A stretch of DNA of 64,000 nt from Actinomycetes bacterium. Lineage in GTDB: Bacteria; Actinomycetota; Thermoleophilia; RBG-16-64-13. Below are positions 49,070 through 57,528 of this stretch, one piece after another (position 1 is the first letter of the stretch; every line of letters starts with the position of its first letter). Made by a program: the position numbers and the translations under genes. The notes under the pieces were generated by a model that saw only the letters and a list, made by a program, of their open reading frames with translations, was not told the DNA's origin and made no database searches. The stretch lies in contig JAGXFW010000026.1 in NCBI GenBank assembly GCA_024637035.1, forward strand, positions 117,600 through 181,599, in the 5' to 3' direction.

Positions 49070-49615
49070 CTAGGTGCTCTCCGCCAGGATGACCACGACG
49101 TCGAGGCTCAGGGGCCCGTGCACTCCCACAACCGACATCATCTCGATGTCCGCGGTGCGCGACGGTCCCGTGATGAGCACTGCCTCTCCGTCCAGATCCC
49201 CGAACCGCTCCACCAGCACCGAGAGCACGTCTCCCAAAGCCGCGTGGATGTCGGTCTCGCGCAGAAGCACCACGTGGCGCTCGGGGAGCGACGACGCCAG
49301 GCCGCCGCCCACGCCCTCCGGGCCCACCAGCACGGTCCCGGTGGAAGCAGCGGCGGCCACGCAGCCGGTCACGCCTGCCCCACAACGCCGTAGGGCCGAC
49401 TCCAGCACGGCGGGTGGATCCGAGGTGACGACCGATTCGATGCCCCACTCATCGAGTCCGGAGGCGAGCCACGCGGTCTGAGGAGTGAGCAAGACGGGCT
49501 GGTGAGCGTCGATCAGACCCGCGACCGCGTCGAGCAGTCCGGGCGCGCGCACCATATGCGGCACCCCGCCCACCGCCCGCAGGCGTTCCGCGAACACGTC
49601 CGTATGCGTCGACAT
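49070..49615 (-). CDS. lutC: LutC/LUD-domain protein
   Basis: A 181-residue LUD-domain protein: TDVFAERLRAVGGVPHMV, PVLLTPQTAWLAS, VTGCVAAAASTGTVLVGPEG, ERHVVLLRETDIHAALGDVLSVLVERFG and ITGPSRTADIEMMSVVGVHGPLSLDVVV. The last segment contains the GPSRTADIE and HGP motifs of LutC. ATG 49615 follows GGGAGGC. Together with LutBA it would oxidise L-lactate; a lactate permease is not in the window. First gene of the two-gene operon, divergent from the DagK-like gene. Confidence 0.88.
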   Translation of the reverse strand: MSTHTDVFAERLRAVGGVPHMVRAPGLLDAVAGLIDAHQPVLLTPQTAWLASGLDEWGIESVVTSDPPAVLESALRRCGAGVTGCVAAAASTGTVLVGPEGVGGGLASSLPERHVVLLRETDIHAALGDVLSVLVERFGDLDGEAVLITGPSRTADIEMMSVVGVHGPLSLDVVVILAEST

Positions 49616-49697
49616 CGACGACTCGCCTCCCTGGCCTTTGATCACTGATAGTACCAAGCGCCTTCCGACACGTCGCGTCATCTGCTTTACTCCACCC

Positions 49698-50612
49698 GTG
49701 GAACCCGTATTCGCAATCGTGAACCCCGCATCGGCCAACGGGAGCACCGCGCGCTTCTGGCCGAAGGCCCGCCGCGTCCTCGAAGACGCCGGAGTGGTGC
49801 TCGAAGCGGTGCTGACCGAAGGACCCGGCCACGCGACCGCTCTTGCCCGCACGGCGGGCCTCGAGGGCCGCAAGACCGTGCTCTACGTGGGCGGCGACGG
49901 CACGGCCAACGAGGTAGCCAACGGCCTGCTGGAGACCCCGAGCTGCGCGCGGCCCCGGTTGGCGGCTTTGCCAAGAGGCACTGGAGGCGACTTCCCCAAG
50001 AGCATGGGCATGGCCGCAGGGCCGGAGGCTGCCGCCGCCCGACTACTCCACGGCTCCGAACGGACCATCGACGTGGTCGTCTCGACGTTCGTCGCCCTCG
50101 ACGGATCTACGACCCGCCGGCACTTCATCAACATCGCCGACGCCGGCCTCGGCGGCTACGTAGCGGAACGGGTCAACCGCACGAGCAAGGTCTTCGGCGG
50201 ATTCGCCTCATTCCTGTACTCGACCGTCTCCACCTTCTGGAACCTGGAGAACCACGAGATGGCGGTGACGGTCGACGGCGTCGAGGTCTTCGCCGGGCGG
50301 GCTGCCACCGTCGCTGTGTGCAATGGTCCCCGTTTCGGTGGGGGGATGCTCATGTCTCCGGACGCCAAGCTCGACGACGGCCTTCTCGACATCGTGGTCA
50401 TCGGGGATATGAGCAAGGCCGATCTGCTTATCAGCTTGCGCCGTCTCTACAACGGCACGATCTTCTCCCACCCGAAGACGCACCTGCACCAGGGCACGGA
50501 AGTCCGTGTGGAGGCGCAGTTGCCCACACCTCTCGAGATCGACGGAGAGCATCCGGGCACGACGCCCTTCCACGTGTGGCTGGAACCCCTGGCCCTCCGC
50601 CTGGTCGTGTAG
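49698..50612 (+). CDS. DagK/YegS-like lipid kinase
   Basis: A 304-residue diacylglycerol kinase-catalytic-domain protein: FAIVNPASANGSTARFWPKA, TEGPGHATALAR, VLYVGGDGTANEVANGLL (GGDGT loop), LPRGTGGDFPKSMG, HFINIADAGLGGYVAERVN and LEIDGEHPGTTPFHV. Such kinases phosphorylate diacylglycerol, sphingosine or undecaprenol. I start it at GTG 49698, right before the first beta strand; an ATG at 49638 adds an untypical 20 residues. Next gene is the nitroreductase, 73 bp later. Confidence 0.88.
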   Translation: MEPVFAIVNPASANGSTARFWPKARRVLEDAGVVLEAVLTEGPGHATALARTAGLEGRKTVLYVGGDGTANEVANGLLETPSCARPRLAALPRGTGGDFPKSMGMAAGPEAAAARLLHGSERTIDVVVSTFVALDGSTTRRHFINIADAGLGGYVAERVNRTSKVFGGFASFLYSTVSTFWNLENHEMAVTVDGVEVFAGRAATVAVCNGPRFGGGMLMSPDAKLDDGLLDIVVIGDMSKADLLISLRRLYNGTIFSHPKTHLHQGTEVRVEAQLPTPLEIDGEHPGTTPFHVWLEPLALRLVV

Positions 50613-50685
50613 ACTTCTCATACTGGTGGATATAGGGATGGACCGCCACAGTCTACGAATGAACCGTCGAGGGGGTCGCTGAAGC

Positions 50686-51243
50686 ATGGACGTGAGCACC
50701 GCAATCGCCAAGCGCCGCAGTATCCGCAAGTTCGAAGAGGGCCGCGAGGTCAGCGACGCCGATCTGATGACCATATTGGAGGCCGGGCGTCAGTCTCCCT
50801 CGTGGAAGAACGACCAGCCATGGCGTTTCGTGGTAGTGCGCGACGGGGAGCGGAGGGGTCACATGGCAGAATGCCTGCCCGACGCCAACCCGGCAGCGAA
50901 CGCCATCCGAGCCGCGTCGGCTGTGATAGCGCTCATCGGGGTGCCCGCAGAAGGCGAAGTACACCAAGACAAGCCGTTCTGGCTGGTCGACTGCGGCATC
51001 GCCGGAGAGAACATGTACCTGCAGGCCACGGCGTTGGGCATCGCCTCAGTGTGGGTGTCGTTGCTCGACAGCCCCCGTCTCTGCGCCGTCCTTGGGCTGC
51101 CCGAGGGTATGGAGTGCGTGGGCGTGTTCCCGCTCGGGTACGCTCCCGAGGGCTACGAACCCAAGCCGCGCGGCCGCAAGGAGCCATCGGAGATCGTATG
51201 GCTCGAGCAGTTCGGCCAGCCTTTCGATCCGGCCGCCTCGTAG
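50686..51243 (+). CDS. Nitroreductase-family FMN protein
   Basis: A 185-residue nitroreductase. AIAKRRSIRKFEEGREVSDADLMTILEAGRQSPSWKNDQPWRFVVV is the family N-terminus given in parts (RRSIRKF, SPSWKNDQPWRF), and DCGIAGENMYLQATALGIASVWVSLL with GMECVGVFPLGYAPEG form the FMN pocket. Conserved Arg and Ser residues for FMN phosphate are present. It is probably NAD(P)H-dependent; substrate unknown. It starts just after a purine-rich stretch (GAGGGGG). Followed 66 bp later by the B12-binding gene. Confidence 0.85.
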   Translation: MDVSTAIAKRRSIRKFEEGREVSDADLMTILEAGRQSPSWKNDQPWRFVVVRDGERRGHMAECLPDANPAANAIRAASAVIALIGVPAEGEVHQDKPFWLVDCGIAGENMYLQATALGIASVWVSLLDSPRLCAVLGLPEGMECVGVFPLGYAPEGYEPKPRGRKEPSEIVWLEQFGQPFDPAAS

Positions 51244-51309
51244 CATCACGCCCCAGACCGCAGCGCACTGGACGCGGCCGGCGTTCGATCGGACATGAGG
51301 TGAGGCGTC

Positions 51310-52074
51310 ATGCTTGAACACCCCCCCGAAGAGGTGGAGGACGGCTCCGAGGACGGACTGTCTTCCGGGCCTGAAGGAACGCCGCCCGCCAAGGCGGTGC
51401 TCGCGGCAGTTGCACGTAGCTTGGCCGCGCACGACCGCGAAGCGGCCGTGCGCCTGCTCCTGGAAGCCGTCGCCGCCGGAATGCCCCTCGAGAAGCTCTA
51501 TTCCGACGTGGTGGGCCCGTTCCTCGATTCAGTGGGCGTATCCTGGCAACAGGGCCGCACCAGCATCTGGCAGGAGCACGTAGCAACTCAGTCGGTGCGC
51601 ACTGCGGTTGAGGCCCTCTACCCCCACGTGCTTGCGCAGAAGGCGTCAGTGGAGCCGGTGCCTGTGACGGTGGCCTTCTTCTGCCCGCCCTCGGAAGCCC
51701 ACGATCTGGGGCTTCGTATCATCGCCGACCGCTTCGACCTCAGGGGGTTCCGCACGGTCTACGTGGGGGCAGGCACTCCCGTTCCGCAGATGGTGGACGC
51801 CACGATCGAGGTTGGCGCCACCGTGGTCTGTCTGACCGCCTCGACCCACTTCCACCGCACTACTTTGCGAGATGCCGTGACCGCTCTCGAAAACGGCGCC
51901 CCAGGCGTGCGGATACTCGTAGGAGGCGCGGCCTTTCGCGAGTACCCTCCTGAGTGGGCCCCCTACTTCGTCGGCGACCTCGACTCCCTCTTCGACGAGC
52001 TGGCCGCACCAGAGGGACACGACGCCGAGCGGGAGTCCCTTGTCGAGGAGAACACGGACGGGAGTGTGGACTGA
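51310..52074 (+). CDS. Stand-alone CarH/LitR-type cobalamin photosensor module
   Basis: A 254-residue protein without a DNA-binding domain. A helical B12-binding-2 domain (about residues 28-110) includes WQQGRTSIWQEH, which matches W-x9-EH of B12-dependent photoreceptors (W131, E141, H142 in Thermus CarH). The cobalamin Rossmann domain has SEAHDLGLRIIADRFD, giving E-x-H-x-x-G with the Co-ligating His, then VCLTASTHFHRTT and ILVGGAAF. So it likely binds adenosylcobalamin and may respond to light by changing partner interactions. ATG follows GAGGTGAGG; the stop overlaps the MacB-like permease start by one base. Partner unknown. Confidence 0.8.
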   Translation: MLEHPPEEVEDGSEDGLSSGPEGTPPAKAVLAAVARSLAAHDREAAVRLLLEAVAAGMPLEKLYSDVVGPFLDSVGVSWQQGRTSIWQEHVATQSVRTAVEALYPHVLAQKASVEPVPVTVAFFCPPSEAHDLGLRIIADRFDLRGFRTVYVGAGTPVPQMVDATIEVGATVVCLTASTHFHRTTLRDAVTALENGAPGVRILVGGAAFREYPPEWAPYFVGDLDSLFDELAAPEGHDAERESLVEENTDGSVD

Positions 52075-53222
52075 TGCTCTCGCTCCGTGTCGCTCTCAGA
52101 TTCATCGCGAGGAGCAGGTTCCAGTCGCTGCTCATCGTCTTCGGCATCGCGGTGGGCATCGCGGTGCAGGTGTTCGTTGGCTCGCTGATCACCAGTCTGC
52201 AGGCGTCGCTCCTCGACTCCACAGTGGGGAATAGCCCCCATGTGATCCTCGAGCCCGCCGAGAAGGGCGGTACCTTCGCGTATACGGAGGCGATCCGCTC
52301 GCTGGTAGAAGACACGCCATCCGTGACGGCGGCGGCTCCTCAGATCGTGGTGCCGGTGCTTGCGACCAAAGGGGGGGCGACAGCGTCTCTGATCGTCAAG
52401 GCCGGGGAGTTCGCGGGCCTCGACGGCATCTACAAGCTCAGTAAGCGCACCGTACAAGGCGAAGCGCGACCAGGCCCCGAGGGCCTGCTGATCGGCAAGG
52501 ACTTCGCCAACACGTACGCGGTAGCCGCCGGCGACATGCTCCCGCTGGCACTGGCCGACGGCACCTTGGTCGACGCCCGCGTGTCGGGCATCTTCGACCT
52601 CGGCGTGCAGGCGGTGAACGAGGGCACGGCCTTCGTGGATCCCGGCCTTCTGGCCACGCGTCTGGGCCTTGCGCCGAACGAGGTGAACGTCGTCGAGACC
52701 CAGATCGACGACGTGTTCTTGTCGTCCACCGTCGCGGAAGCGTGGCGCACCGCGCTGCCCCAGCTTGAGGTGGGAGACTGGCAAGAGCGGAATGCAGAGC
52801 TCCTCATCGCCCTACAGAGTCAAGGCACGTCGTCCGTGATGATCCAGGTGTTCGTGGTCATCGCCGTCATGTTGGGTATCGCTTCGACCCTTGCCATCTC
52901 TGCGGTACAGAAGACCCGGCAGATCGGCATTCTCAAGGCACTCGGTATGTCCGACTCCAGCACGGGGCTCGTGTTCCTGTATCAGGCCGGCATCCTGGGC
53001 TTTGCGGGGACCCTCCTCGGCCTCGGCCTCGCAGCGGGTCTGATCGCGCTCTTCAGTTCGTTGGCGGCGGGGCCGGACTCGGGCCTCTTCCCCATAGATC
53101 TCCAACCCTCGTTCGTGGCCTTCTCGGCCGGAGTGGGCATCTCGATAGCTCTGTTGTCGGCCGTCATCCCGTATCGGAGCACCGCGCGGCTCGATCCGAT
53201 CGAGGTGATCCAAGGTGGCTGA
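52074..53222 (+). CDS. MacB/FtsX-type ABC permease
   Basis: A 382-residue permease with one N-terminal helix (LLIVFGIAVGIAVQVFVGSLI), an extracytoplasmic MacB-like domain of about 200 residues, and three C-terminal helices (VFVVIAVMLGIASTLAISAV, AGILGFAGTLLGLGLAAGLI, FSAGVGISIALLSAVIPY). The ending RSTARLDPIEVIQGG is the classic FtsX/MacB/LolE signature. TGATG couples it to the B12 gene and its stop overlaps the ATPase start by 8 bp. It would export lipoproteins, peptides or other substrates, or sense envelope signals. Confidence 0.9.
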   Translation: MLSLRVALRFIARSRFQSLLIVFGIAVGIAVQVFVGSLITSLQASLLDSTVGNSPHVILEPAEKGGTFAYTEAIRSLVEDTPSVTAAAPQIVVPVLATKGGATASLIVKAGEFAGLDGIYKLSKRTVQGEARPGPEGLLIGKDFANTYAVAAGDMLPLALADGTLVDARVSGIFDLGVQAVNEGTAFVDPGLLATRLGLAPNEVNVVETQIDDVFLSSTVAEAWRTALPQLEVGDWQERNAELLIALQSQGTSSVMIQVFVVIAVMLGIASTLAISAVQKTRQIGILKALGMSDSSTGLVFLYQAGILGFAGTLLGLGLAAGLIALFSSLAAGPDSGLFPIDLQPSFVAFSAGVGISIALLSAVIPYRSTARLDPIEVIQGG

Positions 53223-53943
53223 TGTCATCGTCGGGCAAGGACTCACCAAGGTCTACGGAACCACGCAGAAGACTTACGCCCTCAAGGGTGTCGATCTGAA
53301 CGTGCAGAAGAAGGAGTTCCTGTCGATCATCGGACAGTCGGGGAGCGGTAAGTCCACGCTGCTCAACCTCCTGGGCTTGCTCGATCGCCCCACCGAGGGC
53401 AGCTTGGAACTCGTAGGTACCGACGTGGGCAGTCTCAGCAAGAAGGAACGAGCCGCGTTCAGGAACGAGCACCTAGGCTTCGTGTTCCAATTCCACCATC
53501 TGCTTCCTGAGTTCTCCGTACGCGAGAACCTGCTCATGCCCGGCTGGATCGGTGGGCAGCGCACGTCCACGAGCGCCACGAGGGCGCGGGCGGGCGAGAT
53601 GCTGGAACTCCTCGACCTCGGAGACGTCAAGGACAAGCGATCGAACGACCTCTCGGGCGGTCAGAAACAGCGGGTAGCCATCGGACGCTCGCTCATGAAC
53701 GGCCCAGACATCGTGCTTGCCGACGAGCCCACGGGGAATCTGGATACGATGAACACCGAGCAGGTGTACTCTCTGTTCCGCAAAGTACACGAGGAGCGGG
53801 GTACGACATTCGTGATAGTGACCCATGACCGCTCGATCGCCGAGCAGACCGATCGCATCGTAGAAGTGCGCGACGGCGTCATCCAGCAAGATGTTCGGAA
53901 CGAACACCTGGCGTCGCCAGGCAGCCACCCAAGAGCATCATGA
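53215..53943 (+). CDS. LolD/MacB-like ABC ATPase
   Basis: A 242-residue ATPase: Walker A GQSGSGKSTLLNLLGLLDRP, Q loop GFVFQFHHLLPEFSVRENLL, signature LSGGQKQRVAIGRSLM, Walker B IVLADEPTGNLDTMN and H loop IVTHDRSIAEQTDRIVEVRDG. The GTG start overlaps the permease stop by 8 bp and its stop overlaps the GNAT gene start (ATGA). Unlike the truncated LolD-type gene at 13716 this one is intact. Confidence 0.94.
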   Translation: MADVIVGQGLTKVYGTTQKTYALKGVDLNVQKKEFLSIIGQSGSGKSTLLNLLGLLDRPTEGSLELVGTDVGSLSKKERAAFRNEHLGFVFQFHHLLPEFSVRENLLMPGWIGGQRTSTSATRARAGEMLELLDLGDVKDKRSNDLSGGQKQRVAIGRSLMNGPDIVLADEPTGNLDTMNTEQVYSLFRKVHEERGTTFVIVTHDRSIAEQTDRIVEVRDGVIQQDVRNEHLASPGSHPRAS

Positions 53944-54872
53944 AGCGAACTCAGGACACCCCGTTGCCCTCGGACGATAGCATTGTGATCCGAGACGCCG
54001 AGCCGCGAGACGGCGGCGGTGTCGATGCCCTTGCGCGCGCTTCCAACTCCCGCCGCACTCGGCTCGGTCTTCCAAGCGAGGGACTCGACGAATCACTTCA
54101 CAGAGTCCTCAGAGTCGCCGAGGCCGCCGATGGACTCGTCGTCGGCGCGCAGGCCTACGACCAACTCGACCGTGGCCAGTGCTGGTTGAGCGGCCTGGCG
54201 GTACTCCCCAGCTACCGCAAGCATGGCATCGCCGGCCTCCTCCTCCAGGATGCGGTGACTCTGGCGCGCCGGGATCGCATGCGGACCCTGCGCTACGTCA
54301 CCGAGACCACCAACGACGCGGTGCATCAGCTCAGCCTCGACCACGGCCTCCGACCTCGAGGTACGTGGCTCGATTTCCGCAGGGATCTGGACGAGGCAGC
54401 GTGCAGCCTGGGGCGGAACAAGACCGCACTCGGCACGGCGGCGATCGTGCGGCTGCAGCCCTCAGACCGTCTCCGCGTACTCTCTCTTCTCAGCGCGTCG
54501 GGCCGCACCCTCTTCGTGCACTCCGGGGCATGGCGCACCATCGATGACGCCGCACTCGCCGCGGCGATCGAGAGGGAGGCTGCGTTCTTCGCCCGTTCAG
54601 GGGTTGGAGGCTGGGGCCTGGCGATCATCGGAGCCCAACGCGAGGATGCCATCGAAGCGACCATGTATGGTCCCGACCCCGCCTGCGCCAAATCGCTGCT
54701 CGAGCACCTACGGAGTCTGGCGTGCGAATCGACCGAGGGTGTCGCCCTCACGATCCACACCCCGCAAGATGCGCCGGTCGCGGGCCTGCTGGCCACGGCC
54801 GTGCGGCGCGGGGAATGGCACGCCGTGACGGAAAACCCCCTGAGAGTCTGGGAGCTCGCCCTCGTCGGATGA
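53940..54872 (+). CDS. GNAT acetyltransferase, probably with two GNAT-like halves
   Basis: A 310-residue protein. The first half has the GNAT acetyl-CoA motif LAVLPSYRKHGIAGLLLQDAV (R/Q-x-x-G-x-A variant) after IVIRDAEPRDGGGVDALARASN. The second half (about 165-310: AAIVRLQPSDRLRVLSLLSASG, WGLAIIGAQREDAIEATMYG, LLEHLRSLAC) looks like a degenerate second GNAT domain without the motif. ATG overlaps the ATPase stop by 4 bp, making it the last gene of the B12, permease, ATPase, GNAT operon. Substrate unknown. Confidence 0.8.
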   Translation: MKRTQDTPLPSDDSIVIRDAEPRDGGGVDALARASNSRRTRLGLPSEGLDESLHRVLRVAEAADGLVVGAQAYDQLDRGQCWLSGLAVLPSYRKHGIAGLLLQDAVTLARRDRMRTLRYVTETTNDAVHQLSLDHGLRPRGTWLDFRRDLDEAACSLGRNKTALGTAAIVRLQPSDRLRVLSLLSASGRTLFVHSGAWRTIDDAALAAAIEREAAFFARSGVGGWGLAIIGAQREDAIEATMYGPDPACAKSLLEHLRSLACESTEGVALTIHTPQDAPVAGLLATAVRRGEWHAVTENPLRVWELALVG

Positions 54873-54892
54873 CCGGCGGGCGCCCTGCGCCC

Positions 54893-55561
54893 TCAATCCC
54901 CTCTTGAGCTTCCCTGAGCCTTGGCGGGGGACTTGTCCTTCCCGTGTGCCTTGTCTTTGCCGGGCGCTTTGTCCTTGCCCAGCGCCTTTTCCTTGCCCCC
55001 GTCCTCGCCGTCCTCGCCGACTATGGCCGCGTCATCTTCGCCGTCGTCAGCCTCACCGATCTCGTCCGATGTGCCGGGTCCGTCAGGTCTGTCGACCTTC
55101 TCCGGCTTGTCCCGCCCATTCGACTTGTCGGCCTTCTGCGGCTTGTCCGGTCGACCCGCCGACGAGCGCGCGAGAGCACTCACGATCTGTCCGCGACGCG
55201 GACCGGGTTCCAACGCCGTGGCCAGCGCGCTCACGTAGCCGCCGTGGTTCCGCGTGCGCAGAGCGGGGATCTCGAACACTACGTCGGCTCCGCCCTCTGC
55301 GTCGCTCTTGACAGTGAGAAGGATCTGGCCCGGGTGGACCTCGAGTACGAACCAGGCCCCTTCGACGAGGAGCGGCGCGCCCGGAGCGTCAGCTGACTCC
55401 GTTACGACTTCCGAGACGGGGGCAACCGAACCATCACTCGGAGGCGGGGAGCCCGGAGCGGCCCCCTCCGACGCCCAAGCAGCCGAACCTGCGCCCGACG
55501 CCAAGCCCACGATCAGAAGAACCAGGGCTGCACCACGTGGCATCCGTCCCCACACCCGCAT
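54893..55561 (-). CDS. Exported protein with Lys/Asp-rich repeats
   Basis: A 222-residue protein. The N-terminal signal-like helix (AALVLLIVGLASGAGSAAWA) ends at an Ala-x-Ala type site. A small beta-rich domain (AWFVLEVHPGQILLTVKSDAE) follows. The last 90 residues are highly charged and repetitive (ADKSNGRDKPEKVDRPDGPG, GKDKAPGKDKAHGKDKSPAK), probably disordered. GGAGG precedes ATG 55561. Function unknown; the tail could bind surface or nucleic acids. Confidence 0.6.
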   Translation of the reverse strand: MRVWGRMPRGAALVLLIVGLASGAGSAAWASEGAAPGSPPPSDGSVAPVSEVVTESADAPGAPLLVEGAWFVLEVHPGQILLTVKSDAEGGADVVFEIPALRTRNHGGYVSALATALEPGPRRGQIVSALARSSAGRPDKPQKADKSNGRDKPEKVDRPDGPGTSDEIGEADDGEDDAAIVGEDGEDGGKEKALGKDKAPGKDKAHGKDKSPAKAQGSSRGD

Positions 55562-55710
55562 CACGCGCCTCCTTCGAAGCTCACCGGCGAAGCACCGCGC
55601 CTACTGGGCCTCATTGGGCCTCATTGGGCGTTCAACGTAAGGGGACACCGAAAGATACGCGACGATCGACATCCGTCTCACGGCATGGATCCGCCTCTAC
55701 AGCGATGTCC

Positions 55711-56037
55711 TCAAGGCTTCCGCCAAGCCGCGGCCAAACACTCACGGAACCGGCCTTCGAGGGACTCCCTTTCGAGGCAGTCGACCAAGAGCTCCGCGTG
55801 ACGCCGCCGAAGATCTTGTTCGATCTCACCCACGAGCCACATGACCTCGTCCTCTAGCTCCGATTGAAGGAGTTGCGAGCCCAATTCCTGAGCGCGGGCG
55901 TCGAAGTACTCGCCCATCGCCTCGTACACCTCGCTGGGGGTCGCGATACCCAGAGAGCACACATCGAGGTAGTAGATAGCGAAGACACGCTTGAGACGGA
56001 TGCGCAGTTGGGGAGTCGAAAGATGCAGCCTGACCAC
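55711..56037 (-). CDS. Small helical protein, hypothetical
   Basis: A 108-residue, largely helical, charged protein (VRLHLSTPQLRIRLKRVFAIYYLDVCSLG, ARAQELGSQLLQSELEDEVMWLVGEIEQDLRRRHAELL), no motif recognised. It starts 10 bp after the stop of the gene upstream, so the two are probably an operon. GTG 56037 has GAGGT just upstream at short spacing. Function unknown. Confidence 0.5.
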   Translation of the reverse strand: MVRLHLSTPQLRIRLKRVFAIYYLDVCSLGIATPSEVYEAMGEYFDARAQELGSQLLQSELEDEVMWLVGEIEQDLRRRHAELLVDCLERESLEGRFRECLAAAWRKP

Positions 56038-56047
56038 TACCTCGGAG

Positions 56048-56521
56048 TCACTTGCGGTACGTCAGATCCCGCCAGGTCGGATGAGGCGGGGGGCCGATCT
56101 CCCGGTTGCCGTGGCCGCATGGATGGTAGACGAAACAGGCTCGCTCTTCGTCGAATCTCACGTCGATCTGGTCTTCCATCAGCCGCTGGTCCAACCAAGC
56201 TCCACGGAAGACGAGCTCTCGCAACCAGTATATGAGGCACTCATCTTTGTGCATGAACACCTCGTCGCCGAGTTCGAGAAGGTGCTCACCCAGGGCGCTT
56301 ACGGGGAACTCCAACGATCCCGACGAGACGAGTTGCACGAGGTCGGCCAGCTCATCATCTTCAAGGACGCCCGCCTCGATCAGGTCGAGCTCGATAGCCG
56401 CCATCTCCACACGTTGCACGAAGTCCACGCTGTTGAAACCGAAGCAGAAGCTACGGAACTCAAGGAAGTAGTCCTCGCCGGAACTGTAGTTCGGATGTGC
56501 ATTGCGCCCTTCGGCCGACAT
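56048..56521 (-). CDS. Hypothetical acidic protein
   Basis: A 157-residue acidic protein (GEDYFLEFRSFCFGFNSVDFVQRVEMAAIELDLIEAG; DELADLVQLVSSG), no family recognised. Cys/His groupings (CFVYHPCGHGNREIG) near the C-terminus could bind metal. An extended -10 (CTGGTAGAAT at 56569-56560, minus) lies 39 bp upstream, which supports expression. First gene of a likely two-gene operon. Confidence 0.5.
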   Translation of the reverse strand: MSAEGRNAHPNYSSGEDYFLEFRSFCFGFNSVDFVQRVEMAAIELDLIEAGVLEDDELADLVQLVSSGSLEFPVSALGEHLLELGDEVFMHKDECLIYWLRELVFRGAWLDQRLMEDQIDVRFDEERACFVYHPCGHGNREIGPPPHPTWRDLTYRK

Positions 56522-56559
56522 GACACCCCCTGACCTCGGCCACCGCCAACACCGCGGCC

Positions 56560-56569
56560 ATTCTACCAG
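56560..56569 (-). promoter_or_regulatory. Extended -10 element (CTGGTAGAAT), minus strand
   Basis: TGG-TAGAAT, 39 bp before the ATG at 56521. One of four identical copies in the window. Confidence 0.5.
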
Positions 56570-56711
56570 AGCACGCCTGGGGTCAAACGCGACTCACCAA
56601 CGAACTCCATGCACCGGCTCAAGAACGAGCGGGCCCGCACGACGACGCTCGCGCAGCCCGCAGCGCCCATCGTCTCGATAGAGCCATTCGTCTCGACCAC
56701 GTCTGTGGGCC

Positions 56712-56740
56712 TTGTGCCGGATGCCCAATCTCTTCATAAT
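56712..56740 (+). promoter_or_regulatory. Promoter of the LprG/P55-like operon
   Basis: TTGTGC (56712-56717), 17 bp, CATAAT (56735-56740). The A of ATG 56747 is seven bases after the -10, so the transcript should begin at the start codon (leaderless). Confidence 0.55.
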
Positions 56741-56746
56741 ACAGCC

Positions 56747-57508
56747 ATGCAAACCCTGTGCTCCTCACGAACCCACATCAGCCGACGAGTCGGCGGCGAC
56801 CGCTTCAAAGGGACAGGTCACTCGATCATCGCACTGAGTGTCGTGCTGGCAGTCCTCCTGTTCGGGGGGGGATGCTCAGGCGGCGAGGAGGCGACCGTCG
56901 ACCCTACCGCCGTATTCGCCGAGTCGGTCACTGCGATGAAGGCGCTCCAGAGCTTCCACTTCGTCTACGATGTGGAGAACCCGTCCGATGCACCTCAGGC
57001 CTCAGGCACGGCGATCGTGCGGATCGTGGGTGACGTGGCCGCGAACGGCAACATGCAGGCCTCTATCGACCTGACCCAGAATGGCGTTCCGTTGAAGGTG
57101 GAGTTCGTGGCCGTGGGTCCGACCCACTACGTTCAAGACCCCACTTCACAGAAGTGGCAGGGCGTGCCGGCCGCCTTCAGCCCCGTGGGCGCCCTGAACT
57201 TGAGTGCTGGGACTATCCAGGTTCTCGAGCGCATCACCGGGCTCGAGTATGTGGGGGAAGAGGACGTGGGCGGAGGGCCGGCGTACAGGATCAAGGGACA
57301 GGTAGAAGCCGCAGATGTCGCCGCGATCGCGGGTTCCACCAGCACAGAGACCCCCTTTGAAGGCGAGGTCTGGATCGGCGTGGGTGATCACCTGGTCAAA
57401 CGCATCAACCTCCTCGGCGCCGCCACCGCCAACGAGACCACGGGCACGGTGCGCACCATAGAACTCTCCGATTTCGACAAACCCGTGGAGATCGTCCCGC
57501 CGCAGTAG
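56747..57508 (+). CDS. lprG: LprG/LppX-family lipoprotein
   Basis: A 253-residue lipoprotein: a hydrophobic signal (IIALSVVLAVLLFGGGCSGGE) with lipobox, then the LppX_LprAFG fold (AVFAESVTAMKALQSFHFVYDVENPSDAP, GVPLKVEFVAVGPTHYVQDPTSQKWQGVP, EGEVWIGVGDHLVKRINLLG). In mycobacteria LprG binds triacylated lipids and works with the exporter P55. Here the MFS gene follows after 20 bp, the same order as lprG-p55. The start is ATG 56747, predicted leaderless. Confidence 0.82.
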   Translation: MQTLCSSRTHISRRVGGDRFKGTGHSIIALSVVLAVLLFGGGCSGGEEATVDPTAVFAESVTAMKALQSFHFVYDVENPSDAPQASGTAIVRIVGDVAANGNMQASIDLTQNGVPLKVEFVAVGPTHYVQDPTSQKWQGVPAAFSPVGALNLSAGTIQVLERITGLEYVGEEDVGGGPAYRIKGQVEAADVAAIAGSTSTETPFEGEVWIGVGDHLVKRINLLGAATANETTGTVRTIELSDFDKPVEIVPPQ

Positions 57509-57528
57509 CGGCGGCGCACTGTTCTGTC

